A DNA stretch of 64,000 bases from Fructobacillus apis (GTDB taxonomy: Bacteria; Bacillota; Bacilli; Lactobacillales; Lactobacillaceae): contig NZ_JAMWYK010000003.1 of the NCBI RefSeq assembly GCF_023893635.1, forward strand, positions 62,001-126,000. The letters are read 5' to 3'. Both the position numbers and the translations under genes were made by a program. A model generated the notes under the pieces. The model saw only the letters and a program-made list of their open reading frames with translations. It was not told where the DNA came from and ran no database searches. The number at the start of each line of letters is the position of its first letter. The first letter of the stretch is position 1. Positions 26,721-36,161 of this stretch are shown one piece after another.

Positions 26721-28067
26721 TTAGTCCTTTCTCCGAAAGGTGGCGATGTAAAAGCCATCAGTTTGATAATCATCCGGGTAAATTTTCAAGGCTAAGGAAT
26801 CACGTTCATCCTTCAAGCCTTTCTTCGTTTCAGTCTTTTCCTGCACGAAGTCGGGGTTTGCCTTCAAAAAGGCTTCCACCACCCCATCGTTTTCCTGATC
26901 AAGAATGGTACAAGTGGAGTAAACCAACTTGCCACCCTTGTTCAGCTTCTTGGCGCCGGCCGTCAGGATGTCTTCCTGAAGCTTGGCCAAGTGTTGGACG
27001 TCTTCCAACGTCTTTTCGTAGCGAATTTCAGGCTTCCGACGCAAGAGGCCGAGTCCTGAACATGGTGCGTCGACCAAGATACGGTCGAAGCCTTCTTCGA
27101 AATGTTCGGGCACCTTGCGTGCGTCCAGCGCCATGGCGTTGACCTTATCGGCCACACCAAGACGGGCAACGTTTTGGGCAATCAACTTGACCTTGTGGTC
27201 GTGAATGTCCAGGGCCGTGACCGTGGCGCCGTCTGAAAGGTACTGCGCGATTTGGCCCGTCTTTCCGCCTGGCGCGGCGGCAGCGTCCAAGACCGACTTC
27301 ACGTCGTCATCGAGTTGCAGGGCTTCCACCGGCAACATGGCGGATTCGTCCTGGACGGTCAAGAGACCGTCCTTGTAGGCGGATGAGGAAGCCACGTGGC
27401 CACCGGAGATGACGAGTGCGTCCTGCGAGACGGAACCGTCCTTCACGCTGTAGCCTTCCTTTTCAAGTGACGCAGTCACTTGGGCACGGGTGGCTTTGGC
27501 CGTATTGATTCGAGCGCTTTGCTCGGGGGCATGGTTCAGTGAGGCCAAGATATTGGCCGTTTTTTTAGCCCCTACTTGCGCCGTCAACTCTTTCACCAAC
27601 CACTTGGGCAAGGAATACTCCGTCGCCATGCGGTCCGTCTTGTCGGAAATCTGGCTCACGTCCTTCAGCCCCTTGCGGTCCATGTTGTGCAAGATGGCCG
27701 TCACGAACTTTGCCGTTCCGGAGTGGCCCAAAATCTTGGCGACCTCAATCGTCTCGTTGAAGAGCGCGTGCTTTGGAATCCGGTCCAGCTTCTGCCACTG
27801 GAACAAGAAGGTCAACAGCAATTCTTTCACCCAGGGGTCAATCTTCTTCCCCTTGATGAAAGGTTCCAACCAGAATTCCAATAGCAAACGGTACTGAATC
27901 GTCCCGTATACCAAGGTCGTCAACAAGCCCTTGTCGTTCTCCTTCAAGGGGTTGTTTTTAATGATTTGATTCAATTGCAAGTTTGAGTACGCACCGCCCT
28001 TGACCTTGGCCAGTGTGAGCACCGCCAGGACCCGGGGGTTATCGGAGTGCGTGATTTTCTTAGCCAT
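26721..28067 (-). CDS. rsmB: 16S rRNA m5C967 methyltransferase RsmB
   Basis: Two-domain enzyme of 448 aa. An N-terminal NusB-like RNA-binding domain is followed by a SAM methyltransferase domain with DAAAAPGGKTGQIAQYL, DAPCSGLGLLRRKPEI and the catalytic cysteine in YSTCTI. It overlaps fmt by 8 nt and precedes pppL by 5 nt, as in other Firmicutes. Confidence 0.95.
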   Translation of the reverse strand: MAKKITHSDNPRVLAVLTLAKVKGGAYSNLQLNQIIKNNPLKENDKGLLTTLVYGTIQYRLLLEFWLEPFIKGKKIDPWVKELLLTFLFQWQKLDRIPKHALFNETIEVAKILGHSGTAKFVTAILHNMDRKGLKDVSQISDKTDRMATEYSLPKWLVKELTAQVGAKKTANILASLNHAPEQSARINTAKATRAQVTASLEKEGYSVKDGSVSQDALVISGGHVASSSAYKDGLLTVQDESAMLPVEALQLDDDVKSVLDAAAAPGGKTGQIAQYLSDGATVTALDIHDHKVKLIAQNVARLGVADKVNAMALDARKVPEHFEEGFDRILVDAPCSGLGLLRRKPEIRYEKTLEDVQHLAKLQEDILTAGAKKLNKGGKLVYSTCTILDQENDGVVEAFLKANPDFVQEKTETKKGLKDERDSLALKIYPDDYQTDGFYIATFRRKD

Positions 28068-29031
28068 TGGCTTCTCCTAATTCAATCCATGAATCGCCAG
28101 TTTTGAGGTTTTGACCCGCACCGTTCAGGAAGGCCGCGATGTCCATTACGCCCTTCCCGGCCGGTTGCAACTTTTCGATGGCGATTTGCGTGCCGTTGGC
28201 CGCTGCCACGTGAAGGTGCTTCTTATCCTTCAAGGTGATCGTTCCTGGCGCTGCATCCGTCTTTTCGTCGAGCGGACTCACCTTCACGAACTTAATCGCT
28301 TGGCCGTTTGCCTTGGCGTGGGCCGGGTGTGTTGGGTAGAGACCACGAATGTGCCAGTCCAACTGCTGGGCCGTTTCGTTTGCGAAGTCCAGCTGTTGCT
28401 GCTCACGGGAAATATTTGGTGAGAACGTCACCTCTTCTGGATCCTGTGGCGTGTTCTTGGCCGTTCCGGAAGCGATGGCTGGCAGGTTTTCGGTCACGAG
28501 CTTCACGGCCGCATCCCCCAACTTCGTAAACATCGTGCCGACGTTGTCGTCTGCTGTGATGGGCACTTCCACCGTGTCGACCACGTCACCGGCATCCATC
28601 TTCTTGACCATGTACATCAAGGAGATACCGGTCTTTTGATCACCGTTCATGATGGCGTAGTGGACCGGCGCCCCACCGCGGTACTTCGGCAAGAGTGAGG
28701 CGTGGGCGTTCACCGCAGCGACCTTGGCACCTTGCAAGAGCTTGTCTGGCAAGAACTGTCCGTAGGCGGCCGTCACCAAGAAGTCCGGTGCCAGGTCGAT
28801 GATTTGTTGCATCTCTTCTGATCCGGAAATCTTTTCCGGCTGCAAAACCGGCAGGTTTAATTCGAGCGCCGCTTCCTTGACCGGGCTGGCCTTCAGCTGG
28901 CGCTTACGACCGAATGGACGGTCGGGCTGGGTGACAACGGCTAGAACTTCGTAGCGGTCATCTGCTGCCAGAGCCTTTAGCGTAGGCACGGCGTACTGTG
29001 GGGTTCCCATAAAGACAATCGATTCGACCAT
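28060..29031 (-). CDS. fmt: Methionyl-tRNA formyltransferase
   Basis: Formylates initiator Met-tRNA with 10-formyl-THF. The 323-aa protein starts with VFMGTPQYAVPTLKAL and has the catalytic region NAHASLLPKYRGGAPVHYAI followed by GISLM. It is the first gene of the fmt-rsmB-pppL-pknB unit; TATAAT lies about 45 nt upstream (29068-29073 region). Confidence 0.96.
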   Translation of the reverse strand: MVESIVFMGTPQYAVPTLKALAADDRYEVLAVVTQPDRPFGRKRQLKASPVKEAALELNLPVLQPEKISGSEEMQQIIDLAPDFLVTAAYGQFLPDKLLQGAKVAAVNAHASLLPKYRGGAPVHYAIMNGDQKTGISLMYMVKKMDAGDVVDTVEVPITADDNVGTMFTKLGDAAVKLVTENLPAIASGTAKNTPQDPEEVTFSPNISREQQQLDFANETAQQLDWHIRGLYPTHPAHAKANGQAIKFVKVSPLDEKTDAAPGTITLKDKKHLHVAAANGTQIAIEKLQPAGKGVMDIAAFLNGAGQNLKTGDSWIELGEANG

Positions 29032-29205
29032 GTTGCTTGATTCCTCACTTCTTTTAAAAACGTCATTTAATATTATTATAACAAATTCTAAGCAAACGCG
29101 CTTAGGTGGGGCTTTTCTGAGGATTGGTTCTAATCTATAAAACTAGTTTGGACGACTTGGATTAAATAGCTGTTAAAGTCACCACCCCCTCTTCCTCCTT
29201 CCACC

Positions 29206-29237
29206 AAAAAAGCCCACTCTCTTGAGCGGGCTTTTTT
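29206..29237 (-). terminator. Terminator of priA
   Basis: Stem AGCCC.CTC / GAG.GGGCT (29211-29232) flanked by an A-run and a T-run. The 170 bp from here to fmt contains nothing else I can identify apart from the fmt promoter. Confidence 0.8.
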
Positions 29238-29246
29238 CATCTTGTT

Positions 29247-31670
29247 TTACATAAACGACACGGGATTTCGGCGAACTTCTAACTGAAGATCCTTCTCCGC
29301 ATTTTGCGAACGTTGCACCAAGTCAGTGAGTACCGCGTCCGCCTCGTTTTCGTTTTTCATCTTTAACAGCATCTGGAAGTAGTACTTCCCCTTCAGCTTG
29401 GCAATCGCTTTTGGCGACGGTCCGAGTACCAGCACGTCTTCCGGCAGCTGCTTACGCAACCAGGCCGCAATCTTTGCCGTCTGCAGGGCCACCGCGTTTT
29501 CATCGGGGTGGGCACACTGAATCTGGATGGCGTAATAGTAGGGTGGGAACTCCGCCGCGTGGCGAATGCTCATCTCCTGGCGGTAGAAGCCTTCGTAGTC
29601 GTGGTGCTTGGCGAAGGTCAGCGCGTAGTGGTCGGGGTTGAAGGTCTGGATGACGACTTCACCCTGCTGGGCCGCACGGCCGGCACGACCAGCCACCTGG
29701 GTCAACAGTTGGAAGGTCTTTTCCGACGCGCGGAAGTCCGGCAGGCCGAGGCCCGTGTCGGCGTTCAACACACCGACCAGCGTCACGTCTGGGAAGTCCA
29801 GCCCCTTGGCAACCATCTGGGTTCCAAGCAGAATCTGAGCTTCCTTTTTGCCAAAGGCCCGGAGCGCCTTGGCCATTGCCCCCTTCTTGCGGGTCGTGTC
29901 CTGGTCCAAACGGATGACCGGATAGTCTGGCAGCAACTCCTTCAGCTCCTCTTCTACCTTTTCGGTCCCTGTTCCGTAATAGCGAATCCGGTTGGAACCG
30001 CAGGAAGGACAAATCCGAGGAATGGCCGTCTGGTAGTCACAGTAGTGACACTTCAGCGTCCGCGTGTCCATGTGGAGCGTCATCGCGAGGTTACAGTTCG
30101 GATCACGTGGCACAAAGCCACAGTCCCGGCACATCACAAAGGAAGAAAAACCACGGCGGTTCAGCATCAACACGGCCTGCTCGCCCCTTTTCAGATGGGC
30201 CTTCAGCTTATCGAGCATCTCCGTAGAGAAGTTCGTGTCGCCCCGGTCCTGGATGGCAATCCGCATATCGACGATGTCGACCTCTGGTAGCTTGGCCGTT
30301 GGATTGGCACGTTTGCTGAGGGTGAGCAAGTCATAGACGCCCTTCTGTGCGCGGGCCCGACTCTCCAACGACGGTGTTGCCGAACCAAGCACGACGGGTG
30401 CCTGGTGGTAACGGGAACGCCAGAGGGCCACTTCTTTGGCGGAGTAGTGTGGGTTTTCGCTTTGGCTATAGGAGCTTTCGTGCTCCTCGTCGACGATGAT
30501 GAGGCCCAGGTTCTTGAGCGGTGCAAAGACGGCCGAACGAGCGCCGATCACTACTTGCACCTTTCCCTCTTTAATCCGGCGCCACTCGTCGTAGCGTTCA
30601 CCGGCGGAAAGGCCGGAGTGCAAAAGTGCCGTCTTGTCGCCGAAGCGGTCTTCGACCCGCTTTTGCATCTGGGGTGTCAGGGCGATTTCAGGCACCAAGA
30701 AAAGCACCTGCTTACCCTGGTTAATGGCACTTTGTGCCGCTTGGAGGTAGACCTCCGTCTTACCGGAACCCGTGATTCCCTCGAGCAAGAAGGTCTTATC
30801 CTGGTTATCCTCAATTGCGGCCGTGATGCTTTCGTAGGCGGCCTGCTGTTCGTCGTTTAAGACCTTGACCGTGTCGATGCTGCCATCCCCGGCAACGTCC
30901 GGTCGACGCTTAACCTCCACCGCGGTCTTTTCAAGAATGCCCTTTTCAACCGCCGTGTTCAAGGCAGCGGCGGAGACATCAACTTGTGCCACCCAGTCGC
31001 GCTTTGAAAAAGTCTGACTAAGGTGTTCTTTGGCAAAGGCCAGGATGGTCTGTTGGACCTTGGCCCCCTTGCCAAGCTTCTCCGCCGCCTCTGCAAGCAC
31101 GGCTTCATCTGCAGGCACCTTGTAGGCCAGTTCCGTTTTAACGCGGACCTTGTCCTCAATTTGGTTTTCAACCAGGAGTTTCCCCTCTTGGCGGAGCTTC
31201 AAGACGGCACGCCACTCTTTGGCAGAGAAGTCCTTCGTTTTGACGAGGCGTTCCTGCTGTCCTTCCAGATAGGTTACGCGGTCTTCGTCTGAAAGCGTTG
31301 GTTTTGCCGTGAGCTTCTTCCGGTAGGACGCCTTCAAGGCGGCCGGCAGCATCAGGGCGAGGAAGGCCACCCAGAAGGAGAAGTTCTTTTGCGCCATCTC
31401 GGATGCAAGCTCCAGTAGTTCAGCCGAGAGTACGGGCTTGCTATCCAACACCGTGAGGATGTCTTTCATCTGATCCGCTTCGATGTCGGCCGGACGGTCG
31501 ACGTCGACTCGGACAACGTAACCCAGAACGGAACGGTGACCGAAAGCAACCAGAACACGCATCCCCGCCTGCACGTCGTCTTTTAATTCGGCCGGAATCT
31601 CGTAGGTGTATGGTCGGTTGGTTTGCTTGGTTGGCACGTCGACCACCACTTGAGCGTAGCGCTTGTCCAT
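29247..31670 (-). CDS. priA: Primosomal helicase PriA
   Basis: Replication-restart 3'-5' DNA helicase. The 807-aa protein has the N-terminal 3'-DNA-binding domain, Walker A GITGSGKTEVYL, the DEEH box (IIVDEEHESSY) and a zinc-binding insert with four CxxC pairs (CRDCGF, CHYCDY, CPSCGS plus the paired DPNC). Helicase motif V/VI is VAGRAGRAAQ. A good GGAG site precedes the ATG. It heads the conserved block priA-fmt-rsmB-pppL-pknB. Confidence 0.96.
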   Translation of the reverse strand: MDKRYAQVVVDVPTKQTNRPYTYEIPAELKDDVQAGMRVLVAFGHRSVLGYVVRVDVDRPADIEADQMKDILTVLDSKPVLSAELLELASEMAQKNFSFWVAFLALMLPAALKASYRKKLTAKPTLSDEDRVTYLEGQQERLVKTKDFSAKEWRAVLKLRQEGKLLVENQIEDKVRVKTELAYKVPADEAVLAEAAEKLGKGAKVQQTILAFAKEHLSQTFSKRDWVAQVDVSAAALNTAVEKGILEKTAVEVKRRPDVAGDGSIDTVKVLNDEQQAAYESITAAIEDNQDKTFLLEGITGSGKTEVYLQAAQSAINQGKQVLFLVPEIALTPQMQKRVEDRFGDKTALLHSGLSAGERYDEWRRIKEGKVQVVIGARSAVFAPLKNLGLIIVDEEHESSYSQSENPHYSAKEVALWRSRYHQAPVVLGSATPSLESRARAQKGVYDLLTLSKRANPTAKLPEVDIVDMRIAIQDRGDTNFSTEMLDKLKAHLKRGEQAVLMLNRRGFSSFVMCRDCGFVPRDPNCNLAMTLHMDTRTLKCHYCDYQTAIPRICPSCGSNRIRYYGTGTEKVEEELKELLPDYPVIRLDQDTTRKKGAMAKALRAFGKKEAQILLGTQMVAKGLDFPDVTLVGVLNADTGLGLPDFRASEKTFQLLTQVAGRAGRAAQQGEVVIQTFNPDHYALTFAKHHDYEGFYRQEMSIRHAAEFPPYYYAIQIQCAHPDENAVALQTAKIAAWLRKQLPEDVLVLGPSPKAIAKLKGKYYFQMLLKMKNENEADAVLTDLVQRSQNAEKDLQLEVRRNPVSFM

Positions 31671-31695
31671 GGTTGCTCCTTTCGCTTCAAAGTCT

Positions 31696-31726
31696 AAAAG
31701 AGCTTGCTCTTGCGCAAGCTCTTTTG
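31696..31726 (-). terminator. Terminator of nadR
   Basis: Long stem AAAAGAGCTTGC paired with GCAAGCTCTTTT, located 3 nt behind the nadR stop. Confidence 0.8.
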
Positions 31727-31727
31727 C

Positions 31728-32843
31728 CTATACCTTCGTTAGGTTGACCCCAACTTTTTCTTCAATGATTTCTAAGGCCTGCAGGTAGCGGGCGTAGTAG
31801 CCGGTTGGGTCGTCAGCTTCCCCCTTGCGGTCCAGAGCAACGGCCTTATCGGAGAAGCCATACTCCTCCATGACTTGCCAGAGGTGCTTTTCGAACAGCT
31901 TGGAATCTTCTTCGTCCATACCGTTTGAAACGGCCACCTCAGCTGGAATGACCAGAATCAAGTCTAGCTGTTCTTCACGAATCGTGTTGTCGAACAAAGC
32001 CTTCAACTTTTTGGCGTCGTCTTGTTGTAACCAAGACTTGGTCTCGGCCATCGTCACCATGGCGTCGGTGTCAAAGAAGGTCAAACCGTTGTTCGCCGGT
32101 GAATTGATTTCGGCTGAGTTGGCATCGTACTGTCCCTGAATAATCCGCATGTAGTCTTTAATCAATAATTCGGAATCGAAGACGTTGGATTTTTCCTGGT
32201 AAGTTCTTGAGAACTCAACGGAGAACGGTGAGTTTGACGTCCGGGCGAGTCGACGCGTCAACGTGGACTTGCCGGATTGTGGTGCTCCAACAACCAGAAT
32301 CTTCTTCGCGAAGTGGCGACGGAAGACACGGTTGATGTAATCCCAGTTGCCCAACGGGTCGTTTCGAACGGCCGTGGCGGACACCTTCAAAATGGTCCGA
32401 TCCATCAAAGAAACGCCCCAGTGACCATCGTTTGGGAGAAGCTTTTCAAGCATCTCCTTGTAGTCGGGTTCCCCCGTGTAGAGCGTAATCTTCGCATCGG
32501 GATTCGTGATGTTACGCTTAATGGTTGACGTCAAACGGTCCGTCCATTCCTGCCAGCCGTTTGGCATCTGCGGAATGTCGTCTTCGTTGATGTAATCAAC
32601 CTTGATGTTTTCTTCGTCGTTGAACGCTTCTCTTAAGTAACGGAAACGCTTTTCAACGGGCAAGCCAATCTGGTCACCCCGGTCACCCGTGTACCCGGAG
32701 GTGATGACCACGACGCCGTCGTTTAGGGCAGCGGCCTTGTAGATTTCGGCCTGGTGTCCAATGTGCATGGGGGCAAGGGTTCCGAAAAAGACCCCGATGT
32801 TGTCGCCCGTCAGATTTTCTTTGACTAAGTTTGCTTTAACCAT
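31728..32843 (-). CDS. nadR: NadR-type NMN adenylyltransferase / ribosylnicotinamide kinase
   Basis: Bifunctional NAD salvage enzyme. The 371-aa protein has an N-terminal nucleotidyltransferase domain with GVFFGTLAPMHIGHQ (HxGH motif) and ISATA-like VSATAVRNDPLGNW. A C-terminal P-loop kinase domain carries GAPQSGKSTLTRRLAR. It lacks the N-terminal helix-turn-helix of enterobacterial NadR, as usual in lactic acid bacteria. AGGAGA precedes the ATG. Confidence 0.9.
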   Translation of the reverse strand: MVKANLVKENLTGDNIGVFFGTLAPMHIGHQAEIYKAAALNDGVVVITSGYTGDRGDQIGLPVEKRFRYLREAFNDEENIKVDYINEDDIPQMPNGWQEWTDRLTSTIKRNITNPDAKITLYTGEPDYKEMLEKLLPNDGHWGVSLMDRTILKVSATAVRNDPLGNWDYINRVFRRHFAKKILVVGAPQSGKSTLTRRLARTSNSPFSVEFSRTYQEKSNVFDSELLIKDYMRIIQGQYDANSAEINSPANNGLTFFDTDAMVTMAETKSWLQQDDAKKLKALFDNTIREEQLDLILVIPAEVAVSNGMDEEDSKLFEKHLWQVMEEYGFSDKAVALDRKGEADDPTGYYARYLQALEIIEEKVGVNLTKV

Positions 32844-32977
32844 GTTCTCCTACCGCGCCGCCCTCAAAAGACGGCTTGAAATGAATTACCCCCATTATAG
32901 CAAAGATTCCAATTTGACAGGAAGGCGGGCAACCTTCATGATCCCCCCCTTTCGTCACGTCCAAGTTTCACCCCACC

Positions 32978-33014
32978 AAAAAAGCAGCCAGTCTTTCGAC
33001 TTCGCTGCTTTTTA
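32978..33014 (-). terminator. Terminator of the DUF4097 gene
   Basis: Stem AAAGCAGC...GTC/GAC...GCTGCTTT with loop TTTC, just behind the stop at 33021. Confidence 0.75.
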
Positions 33015-33020
33015 ACGAAT

Positions 33021-33728
33021 CTATTTCAGCGTGATATCACCGTTCGAGCTAGAGGCGCTAAACGTCGCATCCTTGGCCGCAACATTTTGGTAATCAGAGC
33101 TGATACTTAAATCACCGAAACGGCTAAAGGCTTTGACCTTAGGCAAAGCCGTTTTCTTAAAGGTAATGTCTCCAGAACGGGAAACCACGAATCCGGATTG
33201 TTCCACCTTACAGTCGCTCACGTTGATATTCCCTGCACTATTTTGCAGCAGCATCTCGTTTGCCTTCACGTTCTTCACGGTCAGGTCACCGCTCGCGTTC
33301 ACCAGGTCCAGCTGATTCAAGGTCACGTCACTCGGCACCTCGATGATGATTCGGTGGGACGTGGTATTTCCAACACCAAGCGACCAATCCGAGTGCTCAT
33401 CACCCGTCACCTTCACCAGGCCGTCCATCGCCGAAACCGTGATGTAAGGCTTTTCTGGACGGTCCACAACAACGGAGAAGCGGTCTCCCTTTCGAATCAC
33501 GATGTCTGCGCCCTTTGACGAAACCTGCAGGCGCTTCACCTCTTCCTTATAGGACATTACCGAATCTGGCGTGACATCTGCCTGAGCTTTGTCTTCCTTA
33601 TCAGACAGGTAAACGGCACCATTGTTCCAGTACACGCGTCCAGGAATCCCCTCCTGGAAATAGGCGGTAGCGGCCACAGCCAGCCCAAGGGCGATTAACG
33701 TCAGGCCAATCCACATCTTCTTAGTCAT
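33021..33728 (-). CDS. DUF4097-family membrane-anchored beta-structure protein
   Basis: The 235-aa protein has an N-terminal membrane anchor (IGLTLIALGLAVAATAYF) and an extracellular right-handed beta-helix-like region with short repeats such as LVNASGDLTVKNVKANEM and FVVSRSGDITFKKT. This pattern is typical of DUF4097 (YvlB-like) proteins, which are often paired with small membrane proteins of envelope stress systems. It overlaps the upstream membrane protein gene by 8 nt. Confidence 0.75.
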   Translation of the reverse strand: MTKKMWIGLTLIALGLAVAATAYFQEGIPGRVYWNNGAVYLSDKEDKAQADVTPDSVMSYKEEVKRLQVSSKGADIVIRKGDRFSVVVDRPEKPYITVSAMDGLVKVTGDEHSDWSLGVGNTTSHRIIIEVPSDVTLNQLDLVNASGDLTVKNVKANEMLLQNSAGNINVSDCKVEQSGFVVSRSGDITFKKTALPKVKAFSRFGDLSISSDYQNVAAKDATFSASSSNGDITLK

Positions 33729-34203
33729 GCAAGGCCTCCTTTTTGACGTACTTCACCCAGCGTTCTGTCCTCCACTTACATCCCTCAACGGCTTTGGTCG
33801 TTGAAAAGACGATGACCGGCAAAAACAGAACGGCCAGTCCCACGGAAATCAAAGCGGCCCCAATGTAAAAGAGTCCACCCCAGAAGGCCTGCGCCATGAC
33901 AGCAAAACCCGCAATGCCGGCAAAGGTCGCACAAAAGATGAAAGACAACTCAATGACCCAGCACAAAGCAGACAAGCCGAACATCACGCAGTAAAGCACG
34001 AAGACGACCGGCAGCCATACGACGGCCGTGACGAAAATCAGGCACTGCATCAACAGCATGTGGGCGTGCAGGTAGGCCCTAAAGGCTTGATACCCGCTGG
34101 CCAACGTTCCTTGCTTTGCAGTCAAAGGACGACCTTCGTCCTTCTCTTCGGTTTTATTTACCGGTTCTTGCACCGGCGTATGTTTTGTTTCGTTATCGCT
34201 CAT
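33721..34203 (-). CDS. Membrane protein paired with DUF4097 (HAAS/DUF1700-like membrane part)
   Basis: Starting at the ATG at 34203 (MSDNETKH), with GGGAGAGA upstream, the product has 160 aa. A polar head rich in Glu/Lys is followed by four membrane helices (about residues 50-140) and a basic tail ending KKEALHD. DUF4097 genes often follow DUF1700 (HAAS) membrane proteins. This one has a similar membrane half but no recognisable N-terminal signalling domain, and no PadR regulator lies nearby. Function unknown. Confidence 0.6.
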   Translation of the reverse strand: MSDNETKHTPVQEPVNKTEEKDEGRPLTAKQGTLASGYQAFRAYLHAHMLLMQCLIFVTAVVWLPVVFVLYCVMFGLSALCWVIELSFIFCATFAGIAGFAVMAQAFWGGLFYIGAALISVGLAVLFLPVIVFSTTKAVEGCKWRTERWVKYVKKEALHD

Positions 34204-34309
34204 CACATCTCTCCCAAAGAGCCAATCGACGGCCGCCATGCGTTTTAGCAGCGCGCTCTTTCATTTGGGTTATCTCACTTTCCAATATAACATAGTCAGT
34301 TTAAAGTGG

Positions 34310-34404
34310 TGCTGTCTTTTCCCCATAATAAAAAAGTCGGGCCCAACCAGGCGCTGCCTTTCCCCATAATAAAAAAGTCGGGCCCAACCAGGCCCGACCT
34401 TTCC
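34310..34404 (-). terminator. Tandemly repeated terminator behind msrB
   Basis: A 44-bp unit (TTCCCCATAATAAAAAAG plus GTCGGGCCCAACCAGGC) occurs twice (about 34316-34359 and 34360-34403). The right copy completes an 8-bp stem GTCGGGCC/GGCCCGAC followed on the minus strand by TTTTTTATT. The left copy lacks the second arm. It ends the msrA-msrB transcript. Confidence 0.7.
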
Positions 34405-34520
34405 ATTTGAATGACATCCGTGGCGAAACGGCTTCACGAGCTATCATTGTTTTTATTCTGTACGTGCAGCGTAACGCTTTTGTACGTGCTTATTTAAAGC
34501 TTACTGTATGTGCTTACTGC
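34405..34520. other. Short region with three TGTACGTGC-like repeats
   Basis: Behind the msrB stop, TGTACGTGC occurs twice (about 34459 and 34481) and TGTATGTGC once (about 34504), each followed by variants of TTA. No ORF is convincing. Meaning unknown. Confidence 0.3.
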
Positions 34521-34958
34521 TTATTGAAAGAGCTTCAGGTACTTTCCGTAACCTTCCTTTTCGAGGTCAGCCTTTGGAACGAAGCGGAGCGCAGCTGAGT
34601 TAATGCAGTAGCGCAAGCCCCCCTTGTCCTGTGGGCCGTCTGGGAAGACGTGACCCAAGTGAGAATCAGCGTCCTTTGAACGAACTTCCGTCCGTGTCAT
34701 ACCAAAGGAGTGATCCGTCTCTTCCTTCAAATCAACGTCGTCAATTCCCTTGGTGAAGGCTGGCCATCCACAACCAGAATCGTACTTATCCGTTGAGGAG
34801 AAGAGTGGTTCGCCGGACACAACGTCCACGAAAATACCATCTTCCCACCACTGGTCGTACTTACCCGTGAAGGCACGTTCCGTTCCGGCGTTTTGTGTCA
34901 CTTCATACTGTTCTTTTGTTAAACGTTGCTTCAAATCGTCTTTGTTAAATTCAGTCAT
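34521..34958 (-). CDS. msrB: Peptide-methionine (R)-S-oxide reductase MsrB
   Basis: Repairs oxidised methionine (R epimer). The 145-aa protein has CGWPAFTKG, the GHVFPDGP motif and the catalytic cysteine in [11 protein letters not shown]. The zinc-binding CxxC pairs of some MsrB proteins are absent. It overlaps msrA by 4 nt (ATGA), so the two are coupled. Electrons come from thioredoxin. Confidence 0.95.
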   Translation of the reverse strand: MTEFNKDDLKQRLTKEQYEVTQNAGTERAFTGKYDQWWEDGIFVDVVSGEPLFSSTDKYDSGCGWPAFTKGIDDVDLKEETDHSFGMTRTEVRSKDADSHLGHVFPDGPQDKGGLRYCINSAALRFVPKADLEKEGYGKYLKLFQ

Positions 34959-35482
34959 ATTACTTGTCCCCCCCAGTACTGTGCTTGGTAACGCTTGCGT
35001 GGCACCATCATCATGGCTTCGCGGAAGGGATCCTTCTTGTAGAAGTCTTGGTGGTATTCTTCGGCATCGTAGAATGGCTTGGCATCTTCGATGCTTGTGA
35101 CAATCGGCTTGTCAAAACGACTAGATGCTTCCAAATCCTTCTTGGATTCTTCGGCGATCTTCCGCTGTTCATCCGAGTTGACGAAGATGACTGGCCGGTA
35201 AGTATCCCCGCGGTCCGCAAACTGTCCGGTTGCATCCGTTGGGTCAGCCACTTGCCAGTACAAATCCACGAGGTCGCGGTAAGAAAACTTTTCTGGGTCA
35301 AACCAGATTTTCACCGCTTCCGTGTGCCCAGTGGTATGGGAACAAACTTCTTCGTAAGTTGGGTTTTCCACGTGACCCCCGGTGTATCCCGAGCGCACCT
35401 TTTCGATTCCCGGTAAGGAGTCAAAGGGCTCAACCATGCACCAAAAGCAGCCACCTGCAAATATTGCTGTATCCATTGCCAT
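34955..35482 (-). CDS. msrA: Peptide-methionine (S)-S-oxide reductase MsrA
   Basis: Repairs the S epimer of methionine sulfoxide. The 175-aa protein has the catalytic motif [13 protein letters not shown] and [17 protein letters not shown]. The ATG at 35482 follows a perfect AGGAGG at 8-nt spacing. That ribosome site lies inside the terminator hairpin of the upstream engB gene (35490-35519). Confidence 0.95.
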   Translation of the reverse strand: MAMDTAIFAGGCFWCMVEPFDSLPGIEKVRSGYTGGHVENPTYEEVCSHTTGHTEAVKIWFDPEKFSYRDLVDLYWQVADPTDATGQFADRGDTYRPVIFVNSDEQRKIAEESKKDLEASSRFDKPIVTSIEDAKPFYDAEEYHQDFYKKDPFREAMMMVPRKRYQAQYWGGQVI

Positions 35483-35483
35483 G

Positions 35484-35519
35484 TAAAAAACCTCCTATGT
35501 ACTATTGTACACAGGAGGT
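35484..35519 (-). terminator. engB terminator hairpin that contains the msrA ribosome site
   Basis: Arms 35490-35502 and 35507-35519 pair over 13 positions with one mismatch and a TATT loop. On the minus strand a run of six T follows (35484-35489). The 3' arm contains the AGGAGG of msrA. When formed, the hairpin ends clpX-engB transcripts and would hide the msrA site. Confidence 0.75.
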
Positions 35520-35565
35520 CTTTTTCGTCAATGGTATAGTTGTGATTTTTGAGTAAAACCAAGAA

Positions 35566-36159
35566 TTAGTACTCGGTCATCTTGCTCTCAATCCAGTCCC
35601 AAACCGTGTCTTTACCAGACTTGTTAACGGATGAGAAGAAACAGAAATCAGAATTTTCAGGATTGAATTCAACCGCCTTTTTGATAACTGACTCTGACTG
35701 GTTTAGTTTTCCACAGGCAATCTTATCGGACTTAGTGGCGACCAACAAAACCGGGATGTTGTAGTAGTCCAACCATTGGTACATCATGATGTCTTCTTCA
35801 CTCGGCTTGTGACGAGCATCAACCAGCGAGATGACACCGCGCAATTGTTTACGCGACGTGATGTAGGTTTCGATCATCTGACCGAATTCTTCACGCTTCT
35901 TCTTGGAAACCTTGGCGTACCCATAACCAGGAACGTCGACGAAGTACAAGGTGTCTTCAACGGCGTAGAAGTTCAAGGTTTGCGTCTTACCGGGCTGTCC
36001 GGAAGTACGCGCGAAGTTCTTACGATTAATCAACGTGTTCGTCAACGATGACTTTCCGACGTTTGAACGACCAACCAAAGCGAACTCTGGACGGCCATCC
36101 TCAGGATATTGGCTTGGTGAAACGGCCGACATGACCATTTCGACATTGTGCACGTCCAT
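35566..36159 (-). CDS. engB: Ribosome biogenesis GTPase EngB (YsxC)
   Basis: Essential GTPase for 50S assembly. The 197-aa protein has G1 [11 protein letters not shown]3 [11 protein letters not shown] and G4 TKSDK. It starts 2 nt after the clpX stop; the clpX-engB order is common in Bacilli. Confidence 0.96.
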   Translation of the reverse strand: MDVHNVEMVMSAVSPSQYPEDGRPEFALVGRSNVGKSSLTNTLINRKNFARTSGQPGKTQTLNFYAVEDTLYFVDVPGYGYAKVSKKKREEFGQMIETYITSRKQLRGVISLVDARHKPSEEDIMMYQWLDYYNIPVLLVATKSDKIACGKLNQSESVIKKAVEFNPENSDFCFFSSVNKSGKDTVWDWIESKMTEY

Positions 36160-36161
36160 AA

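Noticed and set aside
29508-30290. Long plus-strand ORF opposite priA
   Set aside because: It mirrors priA codon structure, has no ribosome site or recognisable domain, and is a shadow of the real gene.
34407-34598. 63-aa plus-strand ORF in the msrB downstream region
   Set aside because: It runs into msrB on the opposite strand and has no ribosome site; its sequence is explained by the short repeats.
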